Below, piece by piece: positions 26,106-34,928 of a DNA stretch of 64,000 nucleotides (position 1 is its first letter; every line of letters starts with the position of its first letter). The stretch spans positions 186,001-250,000 of the forward strand of contig NZ_JABBNC010000003.1 in NCBI RefSeq assembly GCF_012933445.1, given 5' to 3'. Made by a program: the position numbers and the translations under genes. The DNA comes from Actinoplanes sp. TBRC 11911. GTDB lineage: Bacteria > Actinomycetota > Actinomycetes > Mycobacteriales > Micromonosporaceae. The notes beneath the pieces were generated by a model. It made no database searches. It was not told where the DNA came from and saw nothing but the letters and a program-made list of their open reading frames with translations.

Positions 26106-26136
26106 GCTGGGTCCGGCCGCTACGGCCGGACCCAGC
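26106..26136. terminator. Perfect 14-bp hairpin terminator
   Basis: GCTGGGTCCGGCCG and CGGCCGGACCCAGC flank a 3-nt loop (CTA), followed by GTTCTT. It begins 2 nt after the receiver gene stop and ends 8 nt before the stop of the convergent secreted-protein gene, so it probably terminates both. Confidence 0.85.
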
Positions 26137-26143
26137 GTTCTTG

Positions 26144-28408
26144 CTACGCGCTCTGGCGGCCGATCTGGAACTGCGACCCGTCGGTCCCCGCCTCGAAGAG
26201 AACGGTGAGCGGCTCGTTCGGGAGGTTGCAGGTGATCGTCCGGTCGGCGAACGGCGCGACGGTCGACCCGCAGAGCCGCTGCCCCGTGGTCGCGTTGAAG
26301 ACGGCCATCGTGGCCCGGCTGTCACCGGAGGTGCGATGCCAGGTGATGGTTTCGCGGGAGGTGTGCTGGTCCGCGTCGATGCGGTAGCAGGTCGCGAACC
26401 GGTCCGCGTCGCTGGTCGTGGTGCCGGTCAGCAGCGTCGCACAGGACGACGGATCGTTGGTACGCACGAAGGCCGCGTTGAACGCGGCCGGCGGGTTACC
26501 CAAGTCCTCCCGGAAGACCACGCTGTACGGTGCCGTCCCGCTCAGCTCGCACGGATCCTGATCGAGGGCCCACCACGTATCGCACAGGTAGTCACCGTCA
26601 GCGTTCACGACGTACGCGAACGGCCGAGTTGAGTCTTGCGCGTCGCCCGGCAGCGCCCGGACGATCTGGGAGCCGGACGGCAGGTCAATCTCACGGCAGA
26701 GATGCTGGCCCGGTGTGCTGAACTCGGCTTGGAACTGCGCGAGCTCGCCGACAGCCGGACAGCCCGAAGGCTGGATCGGGAGAAACGCCGTGACGTACCG
26801 GAAGTCGTTGTCGATGACGTCGCCGTCGAGCACCATCGTGTATCGGCCGGCCGCCGGAAGATCACAACGCGAACTGTCGTCGCAGATCCGGTGGCCGGTT
26901 CCGTCGTAGACCGTCGCGTACTGCTCGTAGTTATTCGCGTCGTAGCTGCGGATCTGGAAGGTGCCGGGCTTGGTGACCGCCAGGACTCGGCAGCGGATCG
27001 GGCCCATCGCCCCGGCCGGGTCGGCGTTGTACGTGCCCGGCTTGATCACCGGACAGCCCGCCGGTTGGGAAAGGCGGCGCACCTGAAGCGGGTAGGTCTC
27101 GTCACCGTCCAGCCCCATCGTGTCGAGGTACGAAATCACGCGGTAGGTGCCGCTGGCCGGCAGCACGCAGCCGTCCTCGGTGTAGTCCGGTGTTCCGCAG
27201 ACCTCATGGCCGGTGCTGTCGACCAGCCAGGAGGCGACGGCGCTCGATCGGTAGGTGACCACCCGGTCGCCGGCCGACCCGGCGAACGTCCGGCAGTTGG
27301 TCTGCACAGCCGACACCTGCCGCAGCGACAGCGCGTCCGAGGCCCAGGACAGGCTCGTGCCGCCGACGCACCCCGTGTTCTTGGTCAGCGAGGGCAAGGC
27401 GATCCGGTACGAGATCGGCGTCCAATCCTGATTCGACGTGATGACGGTGTAATCGCCCTCGGCCGGCAGATCGCAGTACCGGAACCGGTAGTCCTGGCAG
27501 ACGACCTTGCCCGCGTCGTCGTATACCTGGTCGGCAATCGCGCCGTCGCTGGCGATCCGGACGCCGATCGGGCCGGCCGCCGGGACGTGCACCTTGTTAC
27601 AGGCGATGCTGCCTTGCTTGGCGTCGAGAGAACCACTTCCGACGTCAGCCCCGGGGTCACCGAACGCGGCCGGCTTGAGCACACCGCAACCGGCCGCGTT
27701 CGACAGGCGCGGCATCCGCAGCGTGTACGGCGTCGCGGTGCCGTAGGACTCCAGCAGGTTCAATGTGTATGGACCGGCGGTGGTCAGGGTGCACTCGCGC
27801 GCGTCCCGCACCTGGCACACCGGCTGATTCGCCGCGTCCAGGATGTCGCCCTGGACGTCGCCCGCCCCGGCCGGGTCCCACAGGTGCAGGACGCTGCCGA
27901 CCGGCTGGTTAAAGCGGTAGCAGTCACCGGCCGATCCGGCCGGCAGGTTCCCGTCCGTCCCGGCCGAGGCGAACGAGAAGAACGACGCCGGCAGCGTATT
28001 GCAGGAGCTCGGTGTCCGCGTCGACTGAAGGGCAAGGGTGTAGTCGCCGCTGTCCTGGAAGTAGAGGAAGACGGTCAGCTTGTAGGTGCCCGCCGCCTTG
28101 AGCTGGCACTGTCCGGAATCGGTGAGCACGAAGCAGACCTGCGCGCCGGTCGGACCGGTGATCCTGGCCTGAAGGGTGCCGCCGCTGCCGCGGGTCAGCA
28201 TCGTGTGCACGATGTCGTTGGGCTTGGTGGTGGTGAACCAGTAGACGTTCTCGTCGGCACCATTGATCGATGGGCACTCGGCGATCTGGCCGAAGGCCAG
28301 CGTGCCGCCGCAGTTCGCGGCCGCGGCGGACGCAACCGCCGGGACACCGGCAACGCCGGCGATCGCCATGAGTATGGAGCTGACGAGAGTGAGCAGACGT
28401 AGCCGCAT
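26144..28408 (-). CDS. Large secreted protein with seven cysteine-containing repeats
   Basis: A 754-residue protein with a Sec-type signal (MRLRLLTLVSSILMAIAGVA, cleavage near AVASAAAA). The mature part consists of about seven repeats of roughly 90-110 residues. Each has a short beta element with a cysteine (GAQVC, NQPVC, GKVVC, GHEVC, GHRIC, GDYLC, GQRLC), then a second cysteine 7-13 residues later before an L-P-A-x-G-x-Y-type strand, and usually a third at an SGC or AGC. The pattern resembles pre-peptidase C-terminal (PPC)-like beta sandwiches stabilised by disulfides. No enzyme motif is seen. GGGGAG lies ~6 nt before the ATG. Likely a cell-surface or matrix protein. Confidence 0.78.
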   Translation of the reverse strand: MRLRLLTLVSSILMAIAGVAGVPAVASAAAANCGGTLAFGQIAECPSINGADENVYWFTTTKPNDIVHTMLTRGSGGTLQARITGPTGAQVCFVLTDSGQCQLKAAGTYKLTVFLYFQDSGDYTLALQSTRTPSSCNTLPASFFSFASAGTDGNLPAGSAGDCYRFNQPVGSVLHLWDPAGAGDVQGDILDAANQPVCQVRDARECTLTTAGPYTLNLLESYGTATPYTLRMPRLSNAAGCGVLKPAAFGDPGADVGSGSLDAKQGSIACNKVHVPAAGPIGVRIASDGAIADQVYDDAGKVVCQDYRFRYCDLPAEGDYTVITSNQDWTPISYRIALPSLTKNTGCVGGTSLSWASDALSLRQVSAVQTNCRTFAGSAGDRVVTYRSSAVASWLVDSTGHEVCGTPDYTEDGCVLPASGTYRVISYLDTMGLDGDETYPLQVRRLSQPAGCPVIKPGTYNADPAGAMGPIRCRVLAVTKPGTFQIRSYDANNYEQYATVYDGTGHRICDDSSRCDLPAAGRYTMVLDGDVIDNDFRYVTAFLPIQPSGCPAVGELAQFQAEFSTPGQHLCREIDLPSGSQIVRALPGDAQDSTRPFAYVVNADGDYLCDTWWALDQDPCELSGTAPYSVVFREDLGNPPAAFNAAFVRTNDPSSCATLLTGTTTSDADRFATCYRIDADQHTSRETITWHRTSGDSRATMAVFNATTGQRLCGSTVAPFADRTITCNLPNEPLTVLFEAGTDGSQFQIGRQSA

Positions 28409-28451
28409 GTGATCTCCCCGTACGGCCTCGCTGGGGCGCGAGGCCGCGAGA

Positions 28452-29483
28452 TCATGCCATGGGAGATCGTCGACCAGCAATACCGTTCCGGGAGGGCAAC
28501 AAGAGGTGCACGTCGCCGAACTCGTGCCACCGGTAGCGCTCGCGCAACGCCGCAACGTAGCCGGCCCGCAGCGCCTGCTCACCGGCCACCGCGGTCAGCA
28601 TCATCAGGTGTGAGGCCCGCGGCTCGTGCAGGCCGGTGAGCAGGCCGTCCACCGTAGCGATCCGATGTTCTGGGCCGATCACCAGATCGGTCCAGCCGCG
28701 GGCCGCCCGCAGCCGCCCGCGACCGTCCACGGCGGACTCCAGCGCGCGCACCACCGTGGTCCCGACCGCGATGACCCGTCCACCCCCGTGGCGGACGTGA
28801 TCGATCAGCCGGGCGGTGGCCGGTCCCACCGCGAACCACTCCGGGTACGGCGGCTCGTCCACCTCGGCGGAAGCGACGCCGGTGTGCAGCGTGATCGGCG
28901 CGACGAGAATTCCGCGTCCGGCCAGCTCGGCGAGCACCCGCCCGGTGAGTGGCCGGCCCGCGCTGGGCATCTCGGCGCTGCCGGGCTCGGTGGCGTACAC
29001 GTTCTGGTACGCCGACAGCGGCCACTCCCGTTCCGTGTACGAATACTGGATCGGCCGCCCGTGCGCGCTCAGATAGGCGACCATCGAAGCGGGCACGTCG
29101 GCGTCGGCCACCCAGAGCCGCGACGTGTACGGCTCGCGCAACGTCAGCGTCCCCTCCGGGATCTTCAACCGCATCCCGGCATACCCGTCGTCCGGGCCGC
29201 TGCGGTCGGGCCGGCGCAGCTCCACCAGCCAGGAGCCGTCCGCGCGCTCGCCGGACACGTGCACGACCGCGCCGGCCACCGTGTCGAGCGCCGCCGGCAA
29301 CGTCGCCGAGTTGTTCACCACCAGCAGGTCACCGGCCGCGAGCAGGCGAGGCAACTCGGCGAACCGATGATGGCTCACCTCGATGCCACGGCTCACCAAC
29401 AGGCGTACGTCATCGCGCTGCCGGCCTTGCGCCTCGGCCGGCTCCCGGGCTTCCAGTTCGTCCGGCAGATCGAAATCGATCAT
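28452..29483 (-). CDS. queA: QueA-like S-adenosylmethionine:tRNA ribosyltransferase-isomerase
   Basis: A 343-residue cytosolic enzyme. QueA transfers and isomerises the ribosyl moiety of AdoMet to 7-aminomethyl-7-deazaguanine in tRNA, giving epoxyqueuosine. Family patterns are FDLPDEL at the N terminus, GDLLVVNNSATLPAAL, HGRPIQYSYTEREWPLSAYQ, PITLHTGVASAEVDE, VGTTVVRALESA and a C-terminal LTGLHEPRASHLMMLTAVAG. The ATG overlaps the SDR stop (ATGA). No tgt or other queuosine gene is in the window, so the substrate may differ in this lineage. Confidence 0.87.
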   Translation of the reverse strand: MIDFDLPDELEAREPAEAQGRQRDDVRLLVSRGIEVSHHRFAELPRLLAAGDLLVVNNSATLPAALDTVAGAVVHVSGERADGSWLVELRRPDRSGPDDGYAGMRLKIPEGTLTLREPYTSRLWVADADVPASMVAYLSAHGRPIQYSYTEREWPLSAYQNVYATEPGSAEMPSAGRPLTGRVLAELAGRGILVAPITLHTGVASAEVDEPPYPEWFAVGPATARLIDHVRHGGGRVIAVGTTVVRALESAVDGRGRLRAARGWTDLVIGPEHRIATVDGLLTGLHEPRASHLMMLTAVAGEQALRAGYVAALRERYRWHEFGDVHLLLPSRNGIAGRRSPMA

Positions 29484-30202
29484 GCTGTGGTCGCAGTCGT
29501 CGCCGGCGTCGCCAGCTTCGCCGCGAGATAGCGTCCGGACGGCGGGCGGTGACGCAGCAGCCCGAGCAGGTGCGGCACCACCGTCTCGGGCAGCGGCAGA
29601 TGCGTCATGTCCTCGCCCGGCGAGGCGTCCTGGTAGAGCCGCGTGCGCATGTCGCCGGGGTCGACCGACCAGACCCGCAGGTCCGGTTCCTCCCGCGCGA
29701 GCACCGCGCTCGCGTGATCGAGAGCAGCCTTGGACGCCCCATAACCACCCCATCCCACGTACGCCTCGACGGCCGCGTCCGAGCTGATCGCCAGCACCGC
29801 GCCGTCCGCCGACACCCGCAGCTGCGGCAACAGCAACTGGGTCAGCGCGATCGGGGCCAGCACGTTGACCTCGAACGTCTCCAGCAGATCGGGCAGCGGA
29901 AAGTCGGCCAGCGCCGGTAACGGGCTGCCGCCCAGTGCCGAGGCGTTGTGCACGACCAGATCCGCGCCGCCGAGACGATCGGCCGCCTCGGCGAGATCGG
30001 CGCGATGGTCGTCGTCCACCACGTCGCCGGCGATCGCGGTCACCGTGGTTCTCCGGCCGAGCGCGGTCGCCGCTTCGTCGAGATCGGACCTGGTCCGGGC
30101 ATCGATCACCAGATTCCAGCCCTCGCCGGCCAGCCCGTCGGCCAGCGCCCGCCCGAGTCCCCGCGACGCTCCGGTCAGCACCGCGACTTTTGTCTTCGTC
30201 AT
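29480..30202 (-). CDS. Short-chain dehydrogenase/reductase
   Basis: A 240-residue SDR. The cofactor motif is TGASRGLGRAL (TGxxxGxG), VVHNASALGG is the NNAG-like motif, and the catalytic triad is the serine in AISSDAAVEAYVGWGGYGAS with Y and K in YGASKAAL. It ends by overlapping queA. Its promoter region contains a 19-bp palindromic box (30263-30281) shared with the downstream two-component system, so hypoxia- or redox-linked control is possible. Confidence 0.9.
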   Translation of the reverse strand: MTKTKVAVLTGASRGLGRALADGLAGEGWNLVIDARTRSDLDEAATALGRRTTVTAIAGDVVDDDHRADLAEAADRLGGADLVVHNASALGGSPLPALADFPLPDLLETFEVNVLAPIALTQLLLPQLRVSADGAVLAISSDAAVEAYVGWGGYGASKAALDHASAVLAREEPDLRVWSVDPGDMRTRLYQDASPGEDMTHLPLPETVVPHLLGLLRHRPPSGRYLAAKLATPATTATTA

Positions 30203-30262
30203 GGCTTCAGGCTGCCCGCGGCGGGGTCCGGGCCGAATCGGTCCGCGGACGGCTTTCCCCCG

Positions 30263-30281
30263 GGACCTTGGTCCTAGGACC
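30263..30281. promoter_or_regulatory. DosR/DevR-like palindromic box, copy 1
   Basis: GGACCTTGGTCCTAGGACC is made of overlapping palindromes (GGACC-TT-GGTCC and GGTCC-TA-GGACC). It lies nearly midway between the SDR gene (start 30202, minus strand) and the kinase-like gene (start 30340, plus strand). The identical 19 bp recurs at 38065-38083 upstream of the sensor kinase. The layout resembles the GGGAC...GTCCC boxes bound by DosR/DevR-type NarL-family regulators. Confidence 0.7.
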
Positions 30282-30339
30282 CGCGCCATGTAGGTAATCG
30301 GACACCGAGCGCGCGGACGTGGGCCGCTAGCGTCGATGT

Positions 30340-31770
30340 ATGGGGCTCGCGGCGATCACTCCGGACGCTCTGGGCGAATTGACGGTCATCGGTTCGGGTG
30401 GGCAGGGGACCGTGTACGCGGCGCCGGGGCAGCTGATCGGCGGCCGTGCGCCCGCGGTCTACAAAGAATTCGCCGACCCGGTCCGCAAGACGCTGAACCT
30501 GCGTGCCCTGGACGCGATGATCCGGCTGCGCGACGAGGTGCCGGCCTCGGTGGGCCACTGGCTCGACGAGACGATGGCCTGGCCGGCCGGGGTGGTGAAA
30601 CGCGACGGCGAGGTGACCGGCTTCGTGATGCGCCGGGCGCCGGAGACCTTCCATACCGAGATCCGGTTACCGCGCCGGCGGGCGAGCCGGCTCGCGCAGG
30701 TCGAACTGCTGCTCAACGACGAGCGCTACCTGGCCGGCCGGGATCTGCTGATCGACGACGGCTTCCGCCTCGAGTTGCTCTTCGACGTCGCGCGCACCCT
30801 GGAGACGCTGCACGGTCTCGGCATCGTGGTGGGCGACCTGTCGCCGACCAACCTGCTGTTCAGCCGCGAGCGCCGGCCGCGGTGCTTCTTCCTGGACTGC
30901 GACTCGATGCGGCTCGACGGCTCATCTGTTCTGGAACAGGCCGAGACGATCGACTGGGAGACGCCGGGCAACGAGGAGATCGCGACGACGGCGACCGACT
31001 CGTACAAGTTCGCGCTGCTGTGCGTGCGGCTCTTCGCCGGGGATCAGAGCACGCGAACGGCGTCCGCGGTGGACCGGGCCGGGACGCCGCTGCGGGGGCT
31101 GGTCGAGCGGGGGTTGTCCACCGATCCGGGGCGGCGGCCCCGGATGAGCCAGTGGCGCCGGGCGCTGGTGTCCGCGCAGCCGGGTCCGGCCGGCCGGCCC
31201 CGCCGGTCGGTGCGCAAGTTGCCGGTGATCGCGGCCGTGGTGGCGGTGGTGCTGCTGGTCCTGCTGGGGCTGTCGGTGCGCGGCTGTGCCGGCTGGGTGT
31301 CGAGCAATACGTCCGGCGGTCGCGCCTCGGAACAGGCGGACGGGGTTGCGCGGGTGCTGGACACCAGCGGGAAGACCCGCGACCGGCTCGACGCGGCACT
31401 GGCCGGCCTGGTGTCGTGTGCCGACCCGCAGAACGCCGGGGCGGGTCTGCGTTCGGTGGTCACCGATCGCCGCGCTCAGGTGGAACGCACCGCGGGCCTG
31501 CGCGTCGAACTGCTGGCCCGCGGCGAGGAGCTGCGCAAGCTGCTCAACGCGGCACTGGTTCAGGCGCGGCGCGCGGCCGAGGCGTACGCGGCGTGGGCCG
31601 CCGACGTCGGCCGGGACGGATGCGGCTCGGCGGCGATGCGCGACGCCGACCGGCGGCGCGGGGACGCGACGGCTCGCCAGGCCGACGCCGCCTGGGGCCG
31701 GTTCGTGGCGCTCTGGAATCCGATCGCCGACGAGTACGGTCACCCGCGCGTGTCGGTCCGCGACCTCTGA
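30340..31770 (+). CDS. Membrane-anchored protein-kinase-like protein
   Basis: A 476-residue protein. An N-terminal kinase fold covers ~1-280: glycine loop GSGGQGTVY (18-26), candidate ATP-binding K42 in VYKEF, catalytic loop VGDLSPTNLLF with D166 and N171 (the HRD histidine is replaced by glycine), and DCD at ~186 in place of DFG. One transmembrane helix follows at ~293-312, then an extracytoplasmic alpha-helical region of about 160 residues with a few cysteines. It is convergent with a PP2C phosphatase next to a TerY-like vWA gene, which completes the kinase-phosphatase-vWA triad known from Ter-type systems. Its 3' end overlaps the PP2C end by 31 nt. Confidence 0.8.
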   Translation: MGLAAITPDALGELTVIGSGGQGTVYAAPGQLIGGRAPAVYKEFADPVRKTLNLRALDAMIRLRDEVPASVGHWLDETMAWPAGVVKRDGEVTGFVMRRAPETFHTEIRLPRRRASRLAQVELLLNDERYLAGRDLLIDDGFRLELLFDVARTLETLHGLGIVVGDLSPTNLLFSRERRPRCFFLDCDSMRLDGSSVLEQAETIDWETPGNEEIATTATDSYKFALLCVRLFAGDQSTRTASAVDRAGTPLRGLVERGLSTDPGRRPRMSQWRRALVSAQPGPAGRPRRSVRKLPVIAAVVAVVLLVLLGLSVRGCAGWVSSNTSGGRASEQADGVARVLDTSGKTRDRLDAALAGLVSCADPQNAGAGLRSVVTDRRAQVERTAGLRVELLARGEELRKLLNAALVQARRAAEAYAAWAADVGRDGCGSAAMRDADRRRGDATARQADAAWGRFVALWNPIADEYGHPRVSVRDL

Positions 31771-32621
31771 CGCGGCCAGATCGCCAGGAGCGTGCGGTCG
31801 TCGTCGAACGTCTCCCGGGAGAAGTCGACGTCGTGCGCGAAGGTCAGCGGCGGTCGCGGCACCGCCAGTCGTTCCGCCAGGTACGCCCCGACGCTGCCGG
31901 ACCCGTCGCCCAGCGGCTCGGCGATCCCGTCCGTCCCGACGACCAGCACATCGCCGGCGGTGAGCACGCCACCGCGAGTGACCACCTCGGGGACCCGCGG
32001 CAGGGCCGTCACCTCGGACGGCACCAGCGGGGTCGCGGCCGGCTCGAACAGCGTGCGGAAGCCCCCGTCGTGCAGGATCCAGGCACCGCCGTCGCCGATC
32101 CGTACCAGCTCGACGTTCGGGCCGTCCGGGCACGGCCGGACCAGGCCGGTGATCAGCGTGGTGGCCATCTGCCGCTCGGCTCGCTCCGGATCCGGGCTGT
32201 CCAGGCCCAGCACCAGCCCGGCCTGCCGCACCACCTGCCAGGCCGCGCGTTCCACCACGTCCGGCCACCGGGCCCGGCCGTCGTCGTCCAGACCGGACAG
32301 CACGGCGGTCACCGCGGCCCGGCAGGCGGCCGTCGCTCCGATGTGGGCGAGCGGCGTGGACGACACCCCGTCGGCGATCGCGAAGACCACCGACCCGGTC
32401 ACCGGGTGGTGGACCGCGGCCGCGTCGTCCTGCCGGGGCAGCCCCTCGTACCGGTGGGCGTAACCGCGCACGGCCGCGAGCCGGACGATCAGGTCGTCGG
32501 TGGCCCAGCCGTCCGCGACGGTGTCCGGGCGGTACCAGGCCGAGGACGCCGGCCGTGGCTCGAAGTCGGCGCCGGGCGTGCCCACCGCGATCGAACCCCA
32601 GTGCGGCTCCTCAAACGACAT
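31740..32621 (-). CDS. PP2C-type protein phosphatase (TerY-P triad)
   Basis: A 293-residue soluble PP2C Ser/Thr phosphatase. Metal-binding motifs are RQDDAAAV, FAIADGVSS, VVGTDGIAE and FDDDRTLLAIW. It probably reverses phosphorylation by the neighbouring kinase-like protein. The start overlaps the TerY-like gene stop by 11 nt, so both are made from one transcript. Length and motifs are intact, so it is expected to be active. Confidence 0.87.
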   Translation of the reverse strand: MSFEEPHWGSIAVGTPGADFEPRPASSAWYRPDTVADGWATDDLIVRLAAVRGYAHRYEGLPRQDDAAAVHHPVTGSVVFAIADGVSSTPLAHIGATAACRAAVTAVLSGLDDDGRARWPDVVERAAWQVVRQAGLVLGLDSPDPERAERQMATTLITGLVRPCPDGPNVELVRIGDGGAWILHDGGFRTLFEPAATPLVPSEVTALPRVPEVVTRGGVLTAGDVLVVGTDGIAEPLGDGSGSVGAYLAERLAVPRPPLTFAHDVDFSRETFDDDRTLLAIWPRQRSRTDTRG

Positions 32622-33288
32622 CGATGGCCATCTCGAAACCGTCCGGCTGCTGGACGACGAGCCGCGGCGCGCCCGGGCCGCGGGCCCGCACCGAGTGGAT
32701 GATGCTGTGCGTCAGCGCGGTGCAGAACCGCGCGATCGCCGATCCGACGTCGATGCCGGCCAGCGCCACGAACGCGAACTCCGGCCGGGTGGCCAGCCGC
32801 AGGATGACGTCGGCCCGGACGCTGCCCACCCCGAACGCGATGATGTTCGGGGCCTCCGGTGTGCTGTCGCGGTCGATCAGCTCCCGGTACGGCGTACGCC
32901 AGGCGTTGTCGTTCGGCTGCCCGTCGGTGAGCATGAACACCGCGGGCCGGTAGACGGCGAAGCCCTCCTGTTTCAGGCTGCCCACGTCGGCGTGCAGGCG
33001 GTGCCGCAGGTCGGCGAAGACCTCGGCGTAGTTGGTGCGGCCGCGACTGATCAGCCCCGGCAGGTGGTCGGTGCGGCGCAGGTCGGCGAGGCGCATCCGC
33101 TCCCGCACGTCGTCGGCGAACCCGATGATCGAGAAGCGCACCTTGGCCGCGGCCATCGGCTGCCCGAGCAGCGCCTCGTGCAGTTCGGCCAGCCCGCGAT
33201 TGAGATCGAGAAGGTGCGCTCCCATCGACTGCGACTCGTCGGCCAGCACGTACACCGGCAGCAGTGTGGCCTTCGGCGCGGCGGTCAT
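32611..33288 (-). CDS. TerY-like von Willebrand factor A domain protein
   Basis: A 225-residue single-domain vWA protein. The MIDAS motif DESQSM (DxSxS) is near residue 17, the conserved threonine lies in the RGRTNYAEVF region, and the metal-site aspartate is in FMLTDGQPND. This matches TerY, a putative metal-binding vWA protein found with PP2C and kinase genes. The ATG overlaps the stop of the larger vWA gene upstream (ATGA). It probably acts as the phosphorylated scaffold or sensor of the triad. Confidence 0.85.
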   Translation of the reverse strand: MTAAPKATLLPVYVLADESQSMGAHLLDLNRGLAELHEALLGQPMAAAKVRFSIIGFADDVRERMRLADLRRTDHLPGLISRGRTNYAEVFADLRHRLHADVGSLKQEGFAVYRPAVFMLTDGQPNDNAWRTPYRELIDRDSTPEAPNIIAFGVGSVRADVILRLATRPEFAFVALAGIDVGSAIARFCTALTHSIIHSVRARGPGAPRLVVQQPDGFEMAIDVV

Positions 33289-34928
33289 GTCGCCTCCACG
33301 CCCGCGGGGGTGAAGCCCTCCGGCGGCGCGACCGCCTTCCGCGCCCCCGGCTCCCGGACGCGATCGAGCAGATCACGGACCGTGAAGTCGCAGAAATGGC
33401 GGACCGCGATGATGGGGTCCTCGTCGGCCGACACGAAGTAGGCGTTGCCGGGCTCGGTGGCGATGGCCCGGACCAGGTCGCGCGTCGCGCCGCCGACCCC
33501 GAACGCCACGATCTCCGGCACCCGGGTCCGCGCCTCGGGATCGGTCAGCCGATGCCGGTCGGCCGTCCAGTTGTCCTCGGCGGAACTGGCGCAAAGCACG
33601 TACACCAGCGGGTCTTTGAGGTCTTGCCCGGGTGGCACCTTGTCCATGTCCTCGTCGATGCGCCGGGCGAGAGACCCGAAGAGCACCGCGTACGCCGCCT
33701 CGCCGCCCACGGCCAGCGCCGGCATCTCGCGTGTGGTGCTCGCGATGTCGAGTGACAGGTGCGGGGTGAGGTGGCGGGCGAAGCCGAGCACCGCGAGACG
33801 GATCCCGGCCGCCGCGGGGTTCCCGGCGATGCGTGCGAGCATCTGCGGCAGCTCGTTGTTCAGGCACGGCAGGAGCGCCTCGGCCTCGACCGACTCGTCG
33901 AGCACCAGATAGACCGGCTGCACGTCGACGACCTCGGGCGCGTCCTTCGGCAGCACCGGCGGTTCTTTCCACTCGTCGCCCAGGTCCGACTCGACCGGCA
34001 CCGGCGCCGGCACGAGCAGCAGATGCTGCAGCATCTCCGGCAGGAGTTTCTCCATGTCCGCGGCCTGCACCAGGTTGTTGTGCACCATCGAGTTGAACAG
34101 CTCGGCGGTGCGCTTGTTGTACTTCTCCTGGTGCTCCATCCACGCCTTGCGGTGCTTGATGATCAGATCCAGCGCACCGGGCGTGTCGTCCGGGTGGCGC
34201 GCCAGGTGGTGCCGCACGATCTCGTACGCGTCGAGAACGCGGCCGTCCATGCGCTGGAACTCCAGGTCCGCCATGTCGCGTTCGAACTCGCGGTTCATCC
34301 GGTGCAGCTCGCCGCGCTGCTGTGCGGCCAGCAACTCGACCTTGTGCTCGTCCCGGGTGAGATGCACGCGGCGTTCGGCGTCCTTGCGGTCCTGCAGGTA
34401 GCGGGTGGCCTCCTTGTCGGGCAGCAGCCGCGGCGCGACGTAGAAGACGGTGATGCCGTCCGGGAGCACGTCGTCGCCGTCGAACCGGCTGACGATCTCG
34501 CTCTCCGCCAGCTCCGAGTCCTCGATGTCGTACTTCCGGGTGATCTTCCGGAACTCGTCGGTGAGATGGGCGTACACGACCTGCTGGAGAGGGTTGGCCA
34601 GATTGCGCCGGACGATCTCCTCGGGATCGTGCACCCGGAACCCGACCTCGACGTCCGCGATGAAGCGGTAGAAGTCGCCGCGGGCCGGCAGCGGTGTGCT
34701 CATCATGTACGCCCGGCGGCGATGGTGGCTCATGTCCACGTCGTAGCGCCGGCGGTACCTGGTCCGCAGCTGCTCCCGGAAGGTCATCGGCCGCCAGTCC
34801 GGATAGGAGCCGAGCTCGCCGGCGTTGGTCGCGTACACGACGCCGATGTTCGGCGGGCGGCCCCGGGACGGCATCCCCGGCAGTACCGCCGACACCTCGG
34901 TGATCAGTCGCAGTTGTGGCGTGGTCAT
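33285..34928 (-). CDS. SPFH-like / coiled-coil / vWA-like protein
   Basis: A 547-residue protein. Residues ~70-200 look like an SPFH/band-7 (stomatin-prohibitin) domain: FYRFIADVEVGFRVHDPEEI, then NPLQQVVYAHLTDEF and ITRKYDIEDSEL. A highly charged heptad-rich coiled coil spans ~205-260. Residues ~335-520 form a vWA-like fold (VYLVLDESVEAE, then LAVLGFARHL and VYVLCASSAED) whose MIDAS is degenerate (DESVE rather than DxSxS). No transmembrane segment is visible. It is coupled by overlaps on both sides. It may be an oligomeric scaffold; the domain assignment of the N terminus is by pattern and should be tested structurally. Confidence 0.65.
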   Translation of the reverse strand: MTTPQLRLITEVSAVLPGMPSRGRPPNIGVVYATNAGELGSYPDWRPMTFREQLRTRYRRRYDVDMSHHRRRAYMMSTPLPARGDFYRFIADVEVGFRVHDPEEIVRRNLANPLQQVVYAHLTDEFRKITRKYDIEDSELAESEIVSRFDGDDVLPDGITVFYVAPRLLPDKEATRYLQDRKDAERRVHLTRDEHKVELLAAQQRGELHRMNREFERDMADLEFQRMDGRVLDAYEIVRHHLARHPDDTPGALDLIIKHRKAWMEHQEKYNKRTAELFNSMVHNNLVQAADMEKLLPEMLQHLLLVPAPVPVESDLGDEWKEPPVLPKDAPEVVDVQPVYLVLDESVEAEALLPCLNNELPQMLARIAGNPAAAGIRLAVLGFARHLTPHLSLDIASTTREMPALAVGGEAAYAVLFGSLARRIDEDMDKVPPGQDLKDPLVYVLCASSAEDNWTADRHRLTDPEARTRVPEIVAFGVGGATRDLVRAIATEPGNAYFVSADEDPIIAVRHFCDFTVRDLLDRVREPGARKAVAPPEGFTPAGVEAT

